Assembly: GCA_000727475.1 (NCBI GenBank)
Contig: KL647316.1
Location: 311,623 to 375,622, forward strand
DNA: 64,000 nt
From: Sarcocystis neurona
Lineage: Eukaryota > Apicomplexa > Conoidasida > Eucoccidiorida > Sarcocystidae
Direction of reading: 5' to 3'
The notes below the pieces were generated by a model that was given only the letters and a program-made list of their open reading frames with translations, did no database searches and was not told where the DNA came from. The stretch's first letter is position 1. Each line of letters begins with the position of its first letter. The translations under genes and the position numbers were made by a program. This document shows positions 35,901-43,007 of the stretch, in pieces.

Positions 35901-36069
35901 ATGCTGCTCCGGGAGGCGAAGCTCGCAACGCCTGCGGAGCGTAAAAGGGGAGCTCTGCGCGCACCGCCCAGCAGCAGCCACACCACGGCAAAACACAGGC
36001 GGGCTGCTGGACAGGTTGCATAGACCGCCGTTTGAGTGGCACAGGACCCAGGATCCACACCAGGAACAT
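29980..36069 (-). CDS. Very large protein (about 2,030 residues in one open frame); unknown family
   Basis: One minus-strand frame is open for over 6 kb. The longest frame begins at a TTG (36168); the first ATG is 36069 (MFLVWILGPVPLKRRS), which starts with a hydrophobic stretch. Well-mixed islands separated by Ala/Ser/Gln/Arg low complexity include IVIDWRFTYMGGGVGEPW, RKTLYNVWGRTPAGGRL, IYAGVPPWHKRERRECMNF, THWEGLWTVQDAAAAV, NGIAFVASGIYVTAIP, TFGTRSVIYINPNVS, VELAETEDYWTAERLLG and VIVYVHDVPVEAPLLSLN. The islands keep the same order and frame, so the protein is genuinely large. I recognise no domain. The frame may leave its last exon at a donor AAGAGA|GTAAGC near 30098, with further exons to the left. 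A 3.5-copy AQAAAA minisatellite lies at 32630-32692. Plus-strand frames over the gene are Leu/Cys-rich antisense. Confidence 0.65.
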   Translation of the reverse strand: MFLVWILGPVPLKRRSMQPVQQPACVLPWCGCCWAVRAELPFYAPQALRASPPGAASPQNPEYYFAHLHHPLPSRCCRLSAVCTAAGNCSRPVTEATQQQRQLQGSNRRGRAAAVASDEADAGLEEDVEQQWQETEQQGEQNVSVTTAWGRTVLHPMQLCVELLSWAAGAMLRAVASLVSPAAPADGIGEGGGAEAAAQALAEGRLVLRIVEEPEESWWWEEFVLYLKAAGNLLFATLRVLGSLFVFEDEEVATESFPQFESGSKDAAAAVLLPDPRVFPFASVCRRLAPLPSSAATSSFLGETAAAAAARTSRASSTTEEAAAAAPCRAVTASPTTGAAAAEAEAIAEEKRAWGLGQGIVIDWRFTYMGGGVGEPWRSTVAPVRHHPEASPYELQGMFLEDTIGDVSAATGVSEALSSAIGHMGMARKTLYNVWGRTPAGGRLLPAAADIFRTHVPAMAQHYTKVRVDDLANEKSYQRARRRALRDKQRRREAAGTPGQQAAAFASAAGEQGRRRRRHRRLLRLALEEQQKQEVLQSVFSGSRRMYYPPSALLEQQFVCFEQVTQRRRKRKDDAGARGGSSSSAREDGSDGRDQSSPLRPSAPEFYAWQSREDAPRLTSVSAAGAAGRGEGRHPPAHEDAEGEVHREAQDEERAAAGVRVQLVGSAEEALLEEADRDEDDTDDSWDIISPSSSSLSDKTPIYAGVPPWHKRERRECMNFSELAGMCAVATQMELTPGATGLAAAFSEAHSEYTRETFQRGWSASTHLLTFDTSAAPFAQPYLERDFAAGLPTDAETHWEGLWTVQDAAAAVSVSAEALLNPPSYAVPPANPRRADPASRTPTPLPTAAAGAGARPLPATADAATATASSPSLPPLREGIAAGAADGGGPDSSSVGHSAVEREGRTLGSSPAGVPPLEYSAAAAAEIQQHLVLPAAAVSPSAIQRTPWRYVDPLSRASAAQRQANAAWLLDLQQQQQEEQQQQEGQQQHEEQPRRAATPSCALSSECAPAFGITDASGPSVAAADVLSEEAPAAAAVPLPLRRGPPKHFSTVATLVSGEGAFENGIAFVASGIYVTAIPNRSSSAAVALHAAAVAASEEAAGETAAAGRPAAGADGSPSRATSRQGAQAAAAAQAAAAAQAAAAAQAAAALAANTSLVVSGLREGRVMFTAHVPLMALASRVQQYQLIHQEQQRLLQQPWQRVKHGFPRQPAGTESSARQQPQQQEEQEGQPPQRQGQQWTRQQQENEEEQTRQQQQGEEAAFMSQELVSGCFVNLLDYLGQTSPWTRVDTLHFRYSAATRPSAAESMRWRSSGSSGRNVSNSNSTLKPSTEALSAAAVAQLPFHVGLGGLLLHMSQRTFGTRSVIYINPNVSTDSRLLYEVYEYFHDRDMAPPPPHMVSFYESHFDSVGRRRIIRKKLKQSSSKPLRSTHVATTSPTSASTTSTFSRSNSTSRGDRSSGREGGGAGPSKSRGSDAESRAMSGMQRVEAGRRGAEAEKAAADAAAASSGAAGGDAGVVGSAETGRDGRTREGNGEDEEEEEIELDEEDGIPVELAETEDYWTAERLLGHLPGNAYSRSPLLSESLSKAVLRPQKDVTRDAIAARVWDLLHRHVDAKALASLSRRRRRTDSSSSITTAGSRSSSKRKSDDGTDEEQADADEEETGAAESRKWRRYHHLRNVAAALLSSRDTIAEESAESAETDQGVAFLVVLRSLTSAEDEAAAAYLPDSLLWEPSSSSLPHSSASSLLPHSSRRGLEGSKSSGSSGIVVSRTHSSTSSKRTWDSAQSRAQTGSRISRPAEQPWKQLQWLGEIEERRRAVVDEAGGEAFLWQLSAEEIISPAVRERRKEEVREENRMRLLAGDAELVEAAGRGRAREGREGGGREAGEAPGAAAAEAAATVGEEGERERGTGERQAAAGKTGGVWRRRSSSRRSSSRRLPLAKYDDLNNAVIDLRFPAKNVIVYVHDVPVEAPLLSLNEARALDLVFWKRVSYFLRRNICVYICTHAHPAGMVILLSVDIYIHMYLSIHL
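32630..32692. repeat. 18-bp coding minisatellite, 3.5 copies
   Basis: Unit GCTTGTGCTGCTGCCGCG repeats perfectly three times plus half a unit. On the minus strand it encodes a tandem AQAAAA hexapeptide inside the large protein. Confidence 0.92.
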
Positions 36070-36304
36070 AGCAGCAGCGCTGTAGCAGTAGCAAGAAACC
36101 CGCCGCAGCAGCAACAGACCCGGTATCAAAAGCGTCAGAGACGCAGCGTCAGTGAGAGAGCAACACAAGCGGTGACACGACTACTGGCAATGCGGGCAGC
36201 AGGATAAATCTAGCGAGGAACGTGGAGAGAAACTGCAGCACAACACCGGGTAGCAGCAGCAGCAACCAGACGAACAAGCACGACACAGCTTCCTTCCAGA
36301 GGCC

Positions 36305-36824
36305 TCACGAGGAGTCACTGATAGCCAGCGAGACCTCCCCGGCAATAGCAGAGACGAGCGCAACACCTGCAGCAAAAGAAGTAGGTATGTAGTGCACAGG
36401 CTTGCAGTTGCTGAAGCAGCCGCAGCAGCACCGGCACACGCACGTAGGAGCGGCAGCAGCAGTACGGGACACCCAGACACCCAGCCAACAGGCTACACGC
36501 ACTAGTAATAGGCGCAGCCACAAGGTCCCGTCTAGCTGACGTGCGGCAGGACCAGCAGCAGGCTCCGCGCAAGCAGCCAGCAGCAATGCACTCGGGAGCA
36601 GCAGCCACACCAGTCTCGGGCACTGCAAAATGCAGCAGCCCCAGCCGCAACGCCGCACAGCAGGGGAACGCAGTGGCACACTGCTGCATGCCTGGGTCAC
36701 CGGCAGCAGCAGGAACGCGCGAGCGAGCGGCGAACCAGCAGCGGATTTTACGCCACGCTGCAGCAGCAAAGGTGGTAGGTACTCCACCACTAGCAGCAAT
36801 CGTAGCAGAACAGAAGAAGAGCAT
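36305..36824 (-). CDS. Candidate 5' exon of the large minus-strand gene
   Basis: An ATG at 36824 opens MLFFCSATIAASGGVP, a plausible signal-like start, in a frame that stays open to about 36315. A second minus frame over the same DNA is also open and very hydrophobic, and a plus frame is open as well, so coding direction is not secure. Otherwise 36170-37189 is the divergent spacer between the large minus-strand gene and the plus-strand membrane protein at 37190. Confidence 0.2.
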
Positions 36825-37189
36825 CGCCGAAGAGAAGGTTCTTCTGGCACACATCCGGGTGTCACCCAACAGACACTGGCACGTGCGTAGCCAGCCAAAG
36901 GCCCAAGAAAGTATACGCGTGCAGGCCGACACACAAAGAGAACTACACTGTATGCGTGTTTACGCCAAGAGGGGGACACGCCTCCTAGAAAGGCCGCGCA
37001 AGTCGCTGCCGCAGCAGCCAAGGAGAAATATGTGGGGAGTGGATTACTCCGAGACAGTCGTTTGGAACGTTTACTACTCTGAGCAACAGGCTGCAGTCTG
37101 CCTCTAACGCCGCCGGTGGTGCGTCTCCCGCTTCCCGTGCTGCTGCTCTGTTGCTTCGCCGCTGTCTCTGCTGTTGCCACGTGCGGAAG

Positions 37190-38813
37190 ATGCTGCCCCG
37201 CCCAACAGCAGAAAAAGTGCCCACACGCAACTTCTACGCAAACGATTACGGCAGGCCTCGCTCAAGAAATGCTTCTACTCTTAAAATCGATACTACTGCT
37301 GCCGTTGCCGCTCTGCTAGTCCTGCTGCTGCTGCTCGTGATATCTTTTGTCCAGAACTCGCCGCAGCATAGCGCCCGCGGGAACACGTGAGTAAAGTTAA
37401 ACGGCAGCAGACTCACAAACATATCAGCACGTCAACCTCAAGGGACACCAGATGCTACTCATGTCAGCGCCAGGTAAGAAGAAACCAAGACACGAGCTAT
37501 TGACGAACAGGCTGCAGGCTGCTTACGTGGCGCTGCTGCTGCCATCGCCCGCTGGCAGCCGTTGCTGCCCTTGTGTTTCCTTCGGCGCTTTTCCAGATGG
37601 ACGCAGTGCAGGCCAGAAGCAGGATCGCATATCGGCATCACTACCTGCAGCAGCGCAGCCCCCACATCCCACGTTTAGCCCAACTGAACCGCAGCAGCAG
37701 CAGATCGCCACACACAGACGCTACGACCAACGCAGCAGCCGATCTTCAAACAGCGACAATTCGACAGCAGGAGGGCCTCAAGTGGGATGCGGCACGTGCT
37801 GGTGCACCGCCTCTGCAGCAGTAAGACGTCCAAGGTGACAGGATGCAGCAGCCGACGCGACGACGACGCAGCAGCAGAGCAGTCCGGGCACGCGAACCAG
37901 CAGCACACCGGCATATACCTCGTGTCGTCACCGCAGCAGCACGACTGAGCCACCAACAGCAGGCACAAGCCACTGCACTAGCTTTTCAGCAGCAGACCGC
38001 CCATATACGAAATACTCATGTATGTATGCACCGGTATATATAGGTACACGTCCGGATGTCACTATTCTTGTGCAAGCCTGTTTGTGAGCAGCAGCTGGCA
38101 CCAGGCAGTGTCGAGAATAACAAGAGGAAGCAGCGGAGGAGCACTTGACAGTGACACAGACGGCAGCAGCACCGGTGCAGCTGTTCGAAAAAGAACGCCA
38201 GCAGCAGCTAAGTAGTCAGAGCCGCCGCAGCATGTGCAGGCACTCTCTATCAACTGCAGCGGCTTCTAACAAGGTAGGAGAGTCTTTGAATTACACAAGG
38301 GCAGCGCAGCAGGAGCAGCGACAGGGAACAGTACAGCAGCGACAGCAGAAGAAGCAACAGCAACTGAGACAGAAGGAAGGCCAGGTGGACCAGCAAAACC
38401 ACCGCTGATGACAGCGCAAAGGCAGTCCCAGCAGAGGGACCGGCAGTAGCCGAAGCCGCAGCATCTGCAGTAGCAGCAGAGAGTACACAAGCTCCAACGG
38501 CGGCAGCCGACCCGCAGCAGCGGCGGCACAACCGGCAGCCGCATCAAGAGGAGCACCACCAGCAACGGCAGAGGCAACAGCAGCAGCAGCAGCCACACAA
38601 GCAAGTGCAGCAAGAGCAGTGGTATCAGCAGCAACACGGGCACAGAAGCACGGCAGTAATGCCACCTGTTCTTCTCCGGTTGTGACAGTCGAAACGAGGG
38701 ACGATGAGCGACAGCACCACCAGCACCTGCACTTGCAGCTAACCCCTTCCACGCACACAATTTTACATGAACTATTCAAGTGGTCAGAGCAATTCCTTCA
38801 CACTCCAACGTAG
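37190..38813 (+). CDS. Type II membrane protein, five exons, about 344 residues; unknown function
   Basis: Exons: 37190-37386, microexon 37452-37473, 37518-37820, 38160-38273, 38415-38813. Splice sites are AC|GTGAGT, CAG|GTAAGA, GCA|GTAAGA and AAG|GTAGGA, with acceptors ACACCAG, GGCTGCAG, GACACAG and GATGACAG. Every junction is in phase and the last three exons are exact multiples of three. The protein has a short basic cytosolic tail (FYANDYGRPRSRNAS), one membrane helix (VAALLVLLLLLVISFV), then a lumenal part with Cys clusters (CYSCQ, CCPC, CGTCWC), Gln/Ser/Ala-rich middle and a mixed C-terminus (LHELFKWSEQFLHTPT). The topology resembles Golgi or secretory type II proteins; no catalytic domain is recognised. 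The first ATG after the last upstream stop region was chosen. The 65-nt and 44-nt introns are unusually short and are the weakest part of the model. Confidence 0.55.
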
Positions 38814-38829
38814 CTTACGCACGAGGGTG

Positions 38830-38940
38830 TCTATACATATTATATATATATATATATAGATACGTATGCATATGTATATATATATATCGACACATGTACA
38901 TGTGGGAAGACGTATATATATATATACATGCGGGCGTGTA
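38830..38940. repeat. TA microsatellite between convergent genes
   Basis: TA and GTATATATAC tracts in the spacer between the plus-strand stop at 38813 and the minus-strand stop at 38980. Confidence 0.85.
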
Positions 38941-38979
38941 TACGTGCACCTATATCTTCGTGTGTTAGCAGCTGCATGT

Positions 38980-40872
38980 TTATACGCCTCTGTGTGCAAT
39001 CCGCGAACGTCGTACCTCCTGCGGCAGCGTCTGGTCGAGCTGTACGTAGATGCCACTTCGCATAGATGCCAGTACGTAGTCGGGCACAGCAGGATGAATA
39101 TTGAGGGACGCTGTTGCGGGTGTTGCCAGCCGTTCTATGAGAGGTAGCAGCAGAAGCGGCAGCAGCACGACTCCGCCGCAGCTCCCACAGAGGAGAGTTT
39201 CTCGGAGCCCTTTTTTCCGCACAACAGGGTCGCGCGGCAGCAGCTGCTGCTGCTTCTTCCATCCTTGTTCCCCTCCTTCCGACTGCACTGCTGCAGCACG
39301 CAGCTGCTGCTGCAGCACCGCCTTCTGCTGCATCACACACGTCCGCAGCACCCGCGTCGCCGCTCCCACCAGCCGCAGCAACGGCAGTAGAAGCAAAAGT
39401 TGCACCACCGACAGCAGCACCGCCATCGCAAGCAGTGGCTGCAGCAACGGCAGCACTCTCACAGGGAAGAAGTGCTGCACGAGCAGAGGCAGCAGCAACA
39501 GCAGGAGAGGAAGGGGCAGCCGCGGCAGCGCCAACGTGTCTCGCAAGGAGGAGGAGAAGGAGAATGACGAGGAGAACGAGGAGGGACGGCAGGGTACACA
39601 CCGACGGCCAAACGCAGAGGACAGCACGACCCCGCCGCAGCTACGGAGGGAAACCATAGCACCGAGTACGTAAGGAAGGAAAGGAAGGGCAACACAGAGG
39701 AGCGCAGCCTTTCCTGTTTTGGTCAAAGCGGCAGCAGCTGCAAAAAACGCCGTCACCCGGCGGCCCCAAACAACTCCACGTAGACCGCGCAACGTTTGCA
39801 TCCGGCCTCTGCCAGTATCACCCTGCAGATGACGCTGTGAAGAACTGCCTTCCCGTCGATCTCTCCTTGTTCCGAAGAACGAAGATCCTCTCATGTCAAG
39901 TAACGGGGACGCTGATGCTGCTGCAGCTGCGGGCGGGAACAAGTGCGTGCTGTCACCTGCTCTCCGCTGCTGCTCTTGGCTGTCCTTTTCCCCATGTTCC
40001 TCTTCATCCTGCTGCTCACCCTTTCGCTGCTGCTTCCGCTGGCGCTCCTGCTGCTGCCGCGCCTCTCCTTGCAGCAGCAGCTGCTGCTCTGTGTCCTCCG
40101 GCCATTGCCTCTCTCTCTCGTGGCGCTCCTGCACGTGTGTCTCCTCCTGCTGTTGCTCTGCCTGCGGTTGCTGCCGCTGTCTCTGCTCCCTGGAGCACTC
40201 CGCATTGACACGCGACGAAGCTCGCATGTTAGAGAAGGACGCGAGGCCGCACACCACCATTTTAGCAGGTAAATGCTTCTGCTGCTCGAATTCGCTCTCC
40301 GCATTCTGCTGCTGCCTCCCTAAACGCCGCTGCTGCGTGTCATCGTCCCTCGTCGCGCGCTGCTGTTGCTGCTGCCAGGCGAGCTGGTATCCTGCCTGCG
40401 GCTGCTGGCACAAAGGCTGCTTCCTTTCACGCTGATGCTGCTGTCGTTGCTGCTGCTGCGTCTCTGCCAGCCACTGCATTGCCTGTTGCTTCGCTCCGTT
40501 CTGCGTCTGCCGCTGCTGTCCCGTGTGCTGCTGCTGGTCGCCTCGCGACAGCTGCTGGCAGCTTAAGACCGAACGGTGAAGATCCTTTGATTTTTCCAGG
40601 AGGTCCTTCGAAGCAACATAAGAAGCAACTTTGCAGCTACCAGCTACGTCCATATGTACCCAGGTGCTGCTGTTGCTGTACATGACGCTGCGGTGTCTTT
40701 GGCCACTGTTGCCGCTTCCACCGCGGCTGCTCGTCCGTGCGGTCCTTCTGGCGAGTAAACAGCTGCTTCTGAAGAAGTGGCCTTCACTCCTGCAGATGCT
40801 GCTCACCGAAGGATCGCAGCGCACGCCCCCCCACCTCCACCTGCTGTTGCTCATATTGCTATGGCCCTTCAT
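38980..40872 (-). CDS. Polytopic membrane protein with Gln-rich N-terminal half; unknown function
   Basis: A 630-codon minus-strand frame with ATG at 40872 (MKGHSNMSNSRWRWG). Residues 1-310 or so are Gln/Arg/Glu-rich and probably cytosolic. From about residue 385 come at least four hydrophobic segments: VTAFFAAAAALTK to LLCVALPFLPYVLGAM, a Leu-rich pair around LPLLLLLLPLLVQ and LAMAVLLSVVQLLLLL, and GGVVLLPLLLLPLIERL near the end. The C-terminus is well mixed (HPAVPDYVLASMRSGIYVQ). A GAG|GTACGA at 39016 could be a donor, but the neighbouring convergent gene leaves little room, so I keep the stop at 38980. An alternative minus frame is Ala-rich over the second half. No transporter family is recognised. 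Confidence 0.5.
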   Translation of the reverse strand: MKGHSNMSNSRWRWGGVRCDPSVSSICRSEGHFFRSSCLLARRTARTSSRGGSGNSGQRHRSVMYSNSSTWVHMDVAGSCKVASYVASKDLLEKSKDLHRSVLSCQQLSRGDQQQHTGQQRQTQNGAKQQAMQWLAETQQQQRQQHQRERKQPLCQQPQAGYQLAWQQQQQRATRDDDTQQRRLGRQQQNAESEFEQQKHLPAKMVVCGLASFSNMRASSRVNAECSREQRQRQQPQAEQQQEETHVQERHERERQWPEDTEQQLLLQGEARQQQERQRKQQRKGEQQDEEEHGEKDSQEQQRRAGDSTHLFPPAAAAASASPLLDMRGSSFFGTRRDRREGSSSQRHLQGDTGRGRMQTLRGLRGVVWGRRVTAFFAAAAALTKTGKAALLCVALPFLPYVLGAMVSLRSCGGVVLSSAFGRRCVPCRPSSFSSSFSFSSSLRDTLALPRLPLPLLLLLLPLLVQHFFPVRVLPLLQPLLAMAVLLSVVQLLLLLPLLRLVGAATRVLRTCVMQQKAVLQQQLRAAAVQSEGGEQGWKKQQQLLPRDPVVRKKGLRETLLCGSCGGVVLLPLLLLPLIERLATPATASLNIHPAVPDYVLASMRSGIYVQLDQTLPQEVRRSRIAHRGV

Positions 40873-41520
40873 TCCGCTGCATCCTCGCGTGCGTCTCTCC
40901 CTCGCGTGCTTGCCGCCGCCGCTGCTGTCTTCTCTGTTGCGGTCTCTGCCTACTCGGTGCTCCTGCTGGCCCTACCTCGTTGCTGCTGCTGCCCTTACGA
41001 AGGCTGCAACAGCAGGTGCTCTCCTTTTTGTTGCGACTGAAGTGCCGGTAGCGGTGCGGTTCATGCGCTTTCCGCCGCTGCAGCACCTGTTTCGAAGACC
41101 GCTGCAGGTGTCGCTCTTCCCGCCCGTCCTTCGTTGCAGCACTATGTCGCCGTCTGCGCTGCTGCGGCTACTCAGCCGTACACACCTTTTATGTCCGCAC
41201 TTTACGCAGCAGGAGGTGGACGTGCTCTCGCTGGCGGTGCTGTACCTAGGGCTGGAAAAGCCAACAAGATTAGCTCTCCTCTGCGGGGACAAGTGAATTT
41301 ACTGCTGCTGTTGCAGCTGCTGCGCCTGTTGCAGCTGCTCGTCACTCGACTGCGTGCCAAAAACTGTACGGGACGGGCGCTGCCGCAGCGGAGGCGTCAT
41401 AGCTTTAGGAGATACCACACACAGCGTCAGTTTATGTACAGCCGTCCCGACAGTTGAGCCCTCTACACACACTCGGATACATGTTAAGAACCAGCTACAC
41501 ACCTATACACAACGACTGAC
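40873..41520. other. CTG-rich stretch of uncertain coding direction
   Basis: A plus frame reads Leu-rich and then mixed (FTQQEVDVLSLAVLYLGL), ending at a stop at 41296. A minus frame over the same DNA is Ser/Arg-rich. Array polarity favours minus-strand coding, possibly a 5' exon of the polytopic protein, but the plus-strand island is also credible. I leave it unassigned. Confidence 0.3.
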
Positions 41521-41686
41521 AGACATACTGACGTGTTCGGCACTACGGATACCTGCATAGACATACATATATATTTATGTGTACATGTCCTTATGTATAC
41601 GTCTTGTACGGAAACGTACGTGCAAAGGTTTCTGAATATATGCATATATACGTGTACGTGTCGTTACGCGTGGAGCTCCGGTATCG

Positions 41687-42112
41687 GTGAAGGGCGTAGA
41701 CAGTGGTACTGTCAACTCGTCCCCTATCTGGGCGCCCACGTGTTACCAAGGCCAGCAAGCCGAGCACGCTACATACATTTCTCCCTTCTCGTATCTAAAG
41801 GTGGCGGGAGCGAGAAGAAAAGAAGGAATTCTTAGCACACTATTGTATGTGTACACAGGAGAGGGGGAATTTGAGTACGGCAGGTGGGAGGGCGTAGGAC
41901 GCGCGGTAGAACGAGGACGTAGAAGGAGAGCTGATAGAGAAGAGGGGCACAAGGGAGGGAGGCAACCAAAAACTACGAGGAGAGGCGAATGCGAAAGAAC
42001 CTCACGACGCCAGACAACCTTAATACGCACGGACGGGGCGCACTCTGAGCAAAAATTCGGCTACACAAGCACTCTACTGGAAAGATGGAAACAGGATGTC
42101 TGGCTTCATTGA
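41687..42112 (+). CDS. Exon candidate, Arg/Glu/Gly-rich tail
   Basis: A plus frame of 142 codons opening at a GTG, with SSPIWAPTCYQGQQAEH early, then LLYVYTGEGEFEYGRWEG and an Arg/Glu-rich tail, ending KQDVWLH at a stop. No ATG near the 5' end, so an upstream exon would be needed. A minus frame is open over part of it. No family recognised. Confidence 0.25.
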   Translation: MKGVDSGTVNSSPIWAPTCYQGQQAEHATYISPFSYLKVAGARRKEGILSTLLYVYTGEGEFEYGRWEGVGRAVERGRRRRADREEGHKGGRQPKTTRRGECERTSRRQTTLIRTDGAHSEQKFGYTSTLLERWKQDVWLH

Positions 42113-42486
42113 GATCTAGCAAAGCGAAGGTTTCTGGTACAAGGAAGCTACCTTTTAACGCGAGAATTCAGTTTTTGACTGCCCATGCATATAATGACAC
42201 GGCCGTAGGAGGAGGGGAGGACCCACCGACTTGACTAACTTGCTACCCATCCAAGCGTATACACATGTGTAGCAAAATTGGGGAGCGCTGTATTTTCAGC
42301 AGCGGTTGGTTAGTAGGGGAGAGAAAGTCAGCTCGTCACAGAGACGGTGGTTTTACTTGTGACGTCTCGTGTGTGTGCACGTATATTAACGTGTAGTCAC
42401 CGATACTGTTTTACTCAAACGCACATGCGCATTAAGACAATACATCCTATGTTTACACACATAGATGCAGGCACGTCCTGGCCAGC

Positions 42487-43007
42487 ATGCAGCTAGAGGT
42501 GAGAAGATACGCGTGGGTGGGACGCTGGCATAGTACAGAGCGTTGGACAAGGAAAGCAATAGGCGAAGAAAATCAGAGAAGGGGGACAACAGCCGGCAAA
42601 GAAGGAAAAAAAGAAGCAGCCTTTGTGTCTCCCTCTGCGCCACTGAACCAGCGGTCGACGACAGGGTCGGACCGCTGCCCACATACAAGCACCGTATCGG
42701 GAGCTCCGCGTCGGTCGTCTAGAAAAGCAGAACGGAAGGAAACGGGCAGGTGAAAATAGGTGAAAGGGTAACGTGCCGGAAAAAGCTCGGAGGAGACAAG
42801 AGGAGACGACGGTACGCGAAGGGGACACAGGTCCGCGTACGGTGGCATACACAGGGGTAACGGGGAAGAACGCATGAGGCAGCGGGGCCACCAAATAAGA
42901 CAAAAGAATTTTAGAATGAAGGTACCAAGGAAAAGAAGTGATGTCAGAGGGTGAGAGGACTCGAAAAATGCGCAGACTTGCGCCGTAGCGCATCCGCCGC
43001 TAAGCAA
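42487..43007. other. Region open on both strands, direction unresolved
   Basis: A plus frame opens at ATG 42487 (MQLEVRRYAWVGRWHS) for 88 codons. Two minus frames are open over 42493-43007, one with the natural-looking stretch GAPDTVLVCGQRSDPVVDR. The DNA is purine-rich on the plus strand, which suppresses minus-strand stops, so none is firm. Confidence 0.2.

Noticed and set aside
40631..41296. Plus-strand 221-codon Leu-rich frame as a gene
   Set aside because: It opens at TTG, its first half is array-derived poly-Leu, and array polarity points to the minus strand. Its last 40 residues look natural, so I left the interval unassigned rather than calling it.
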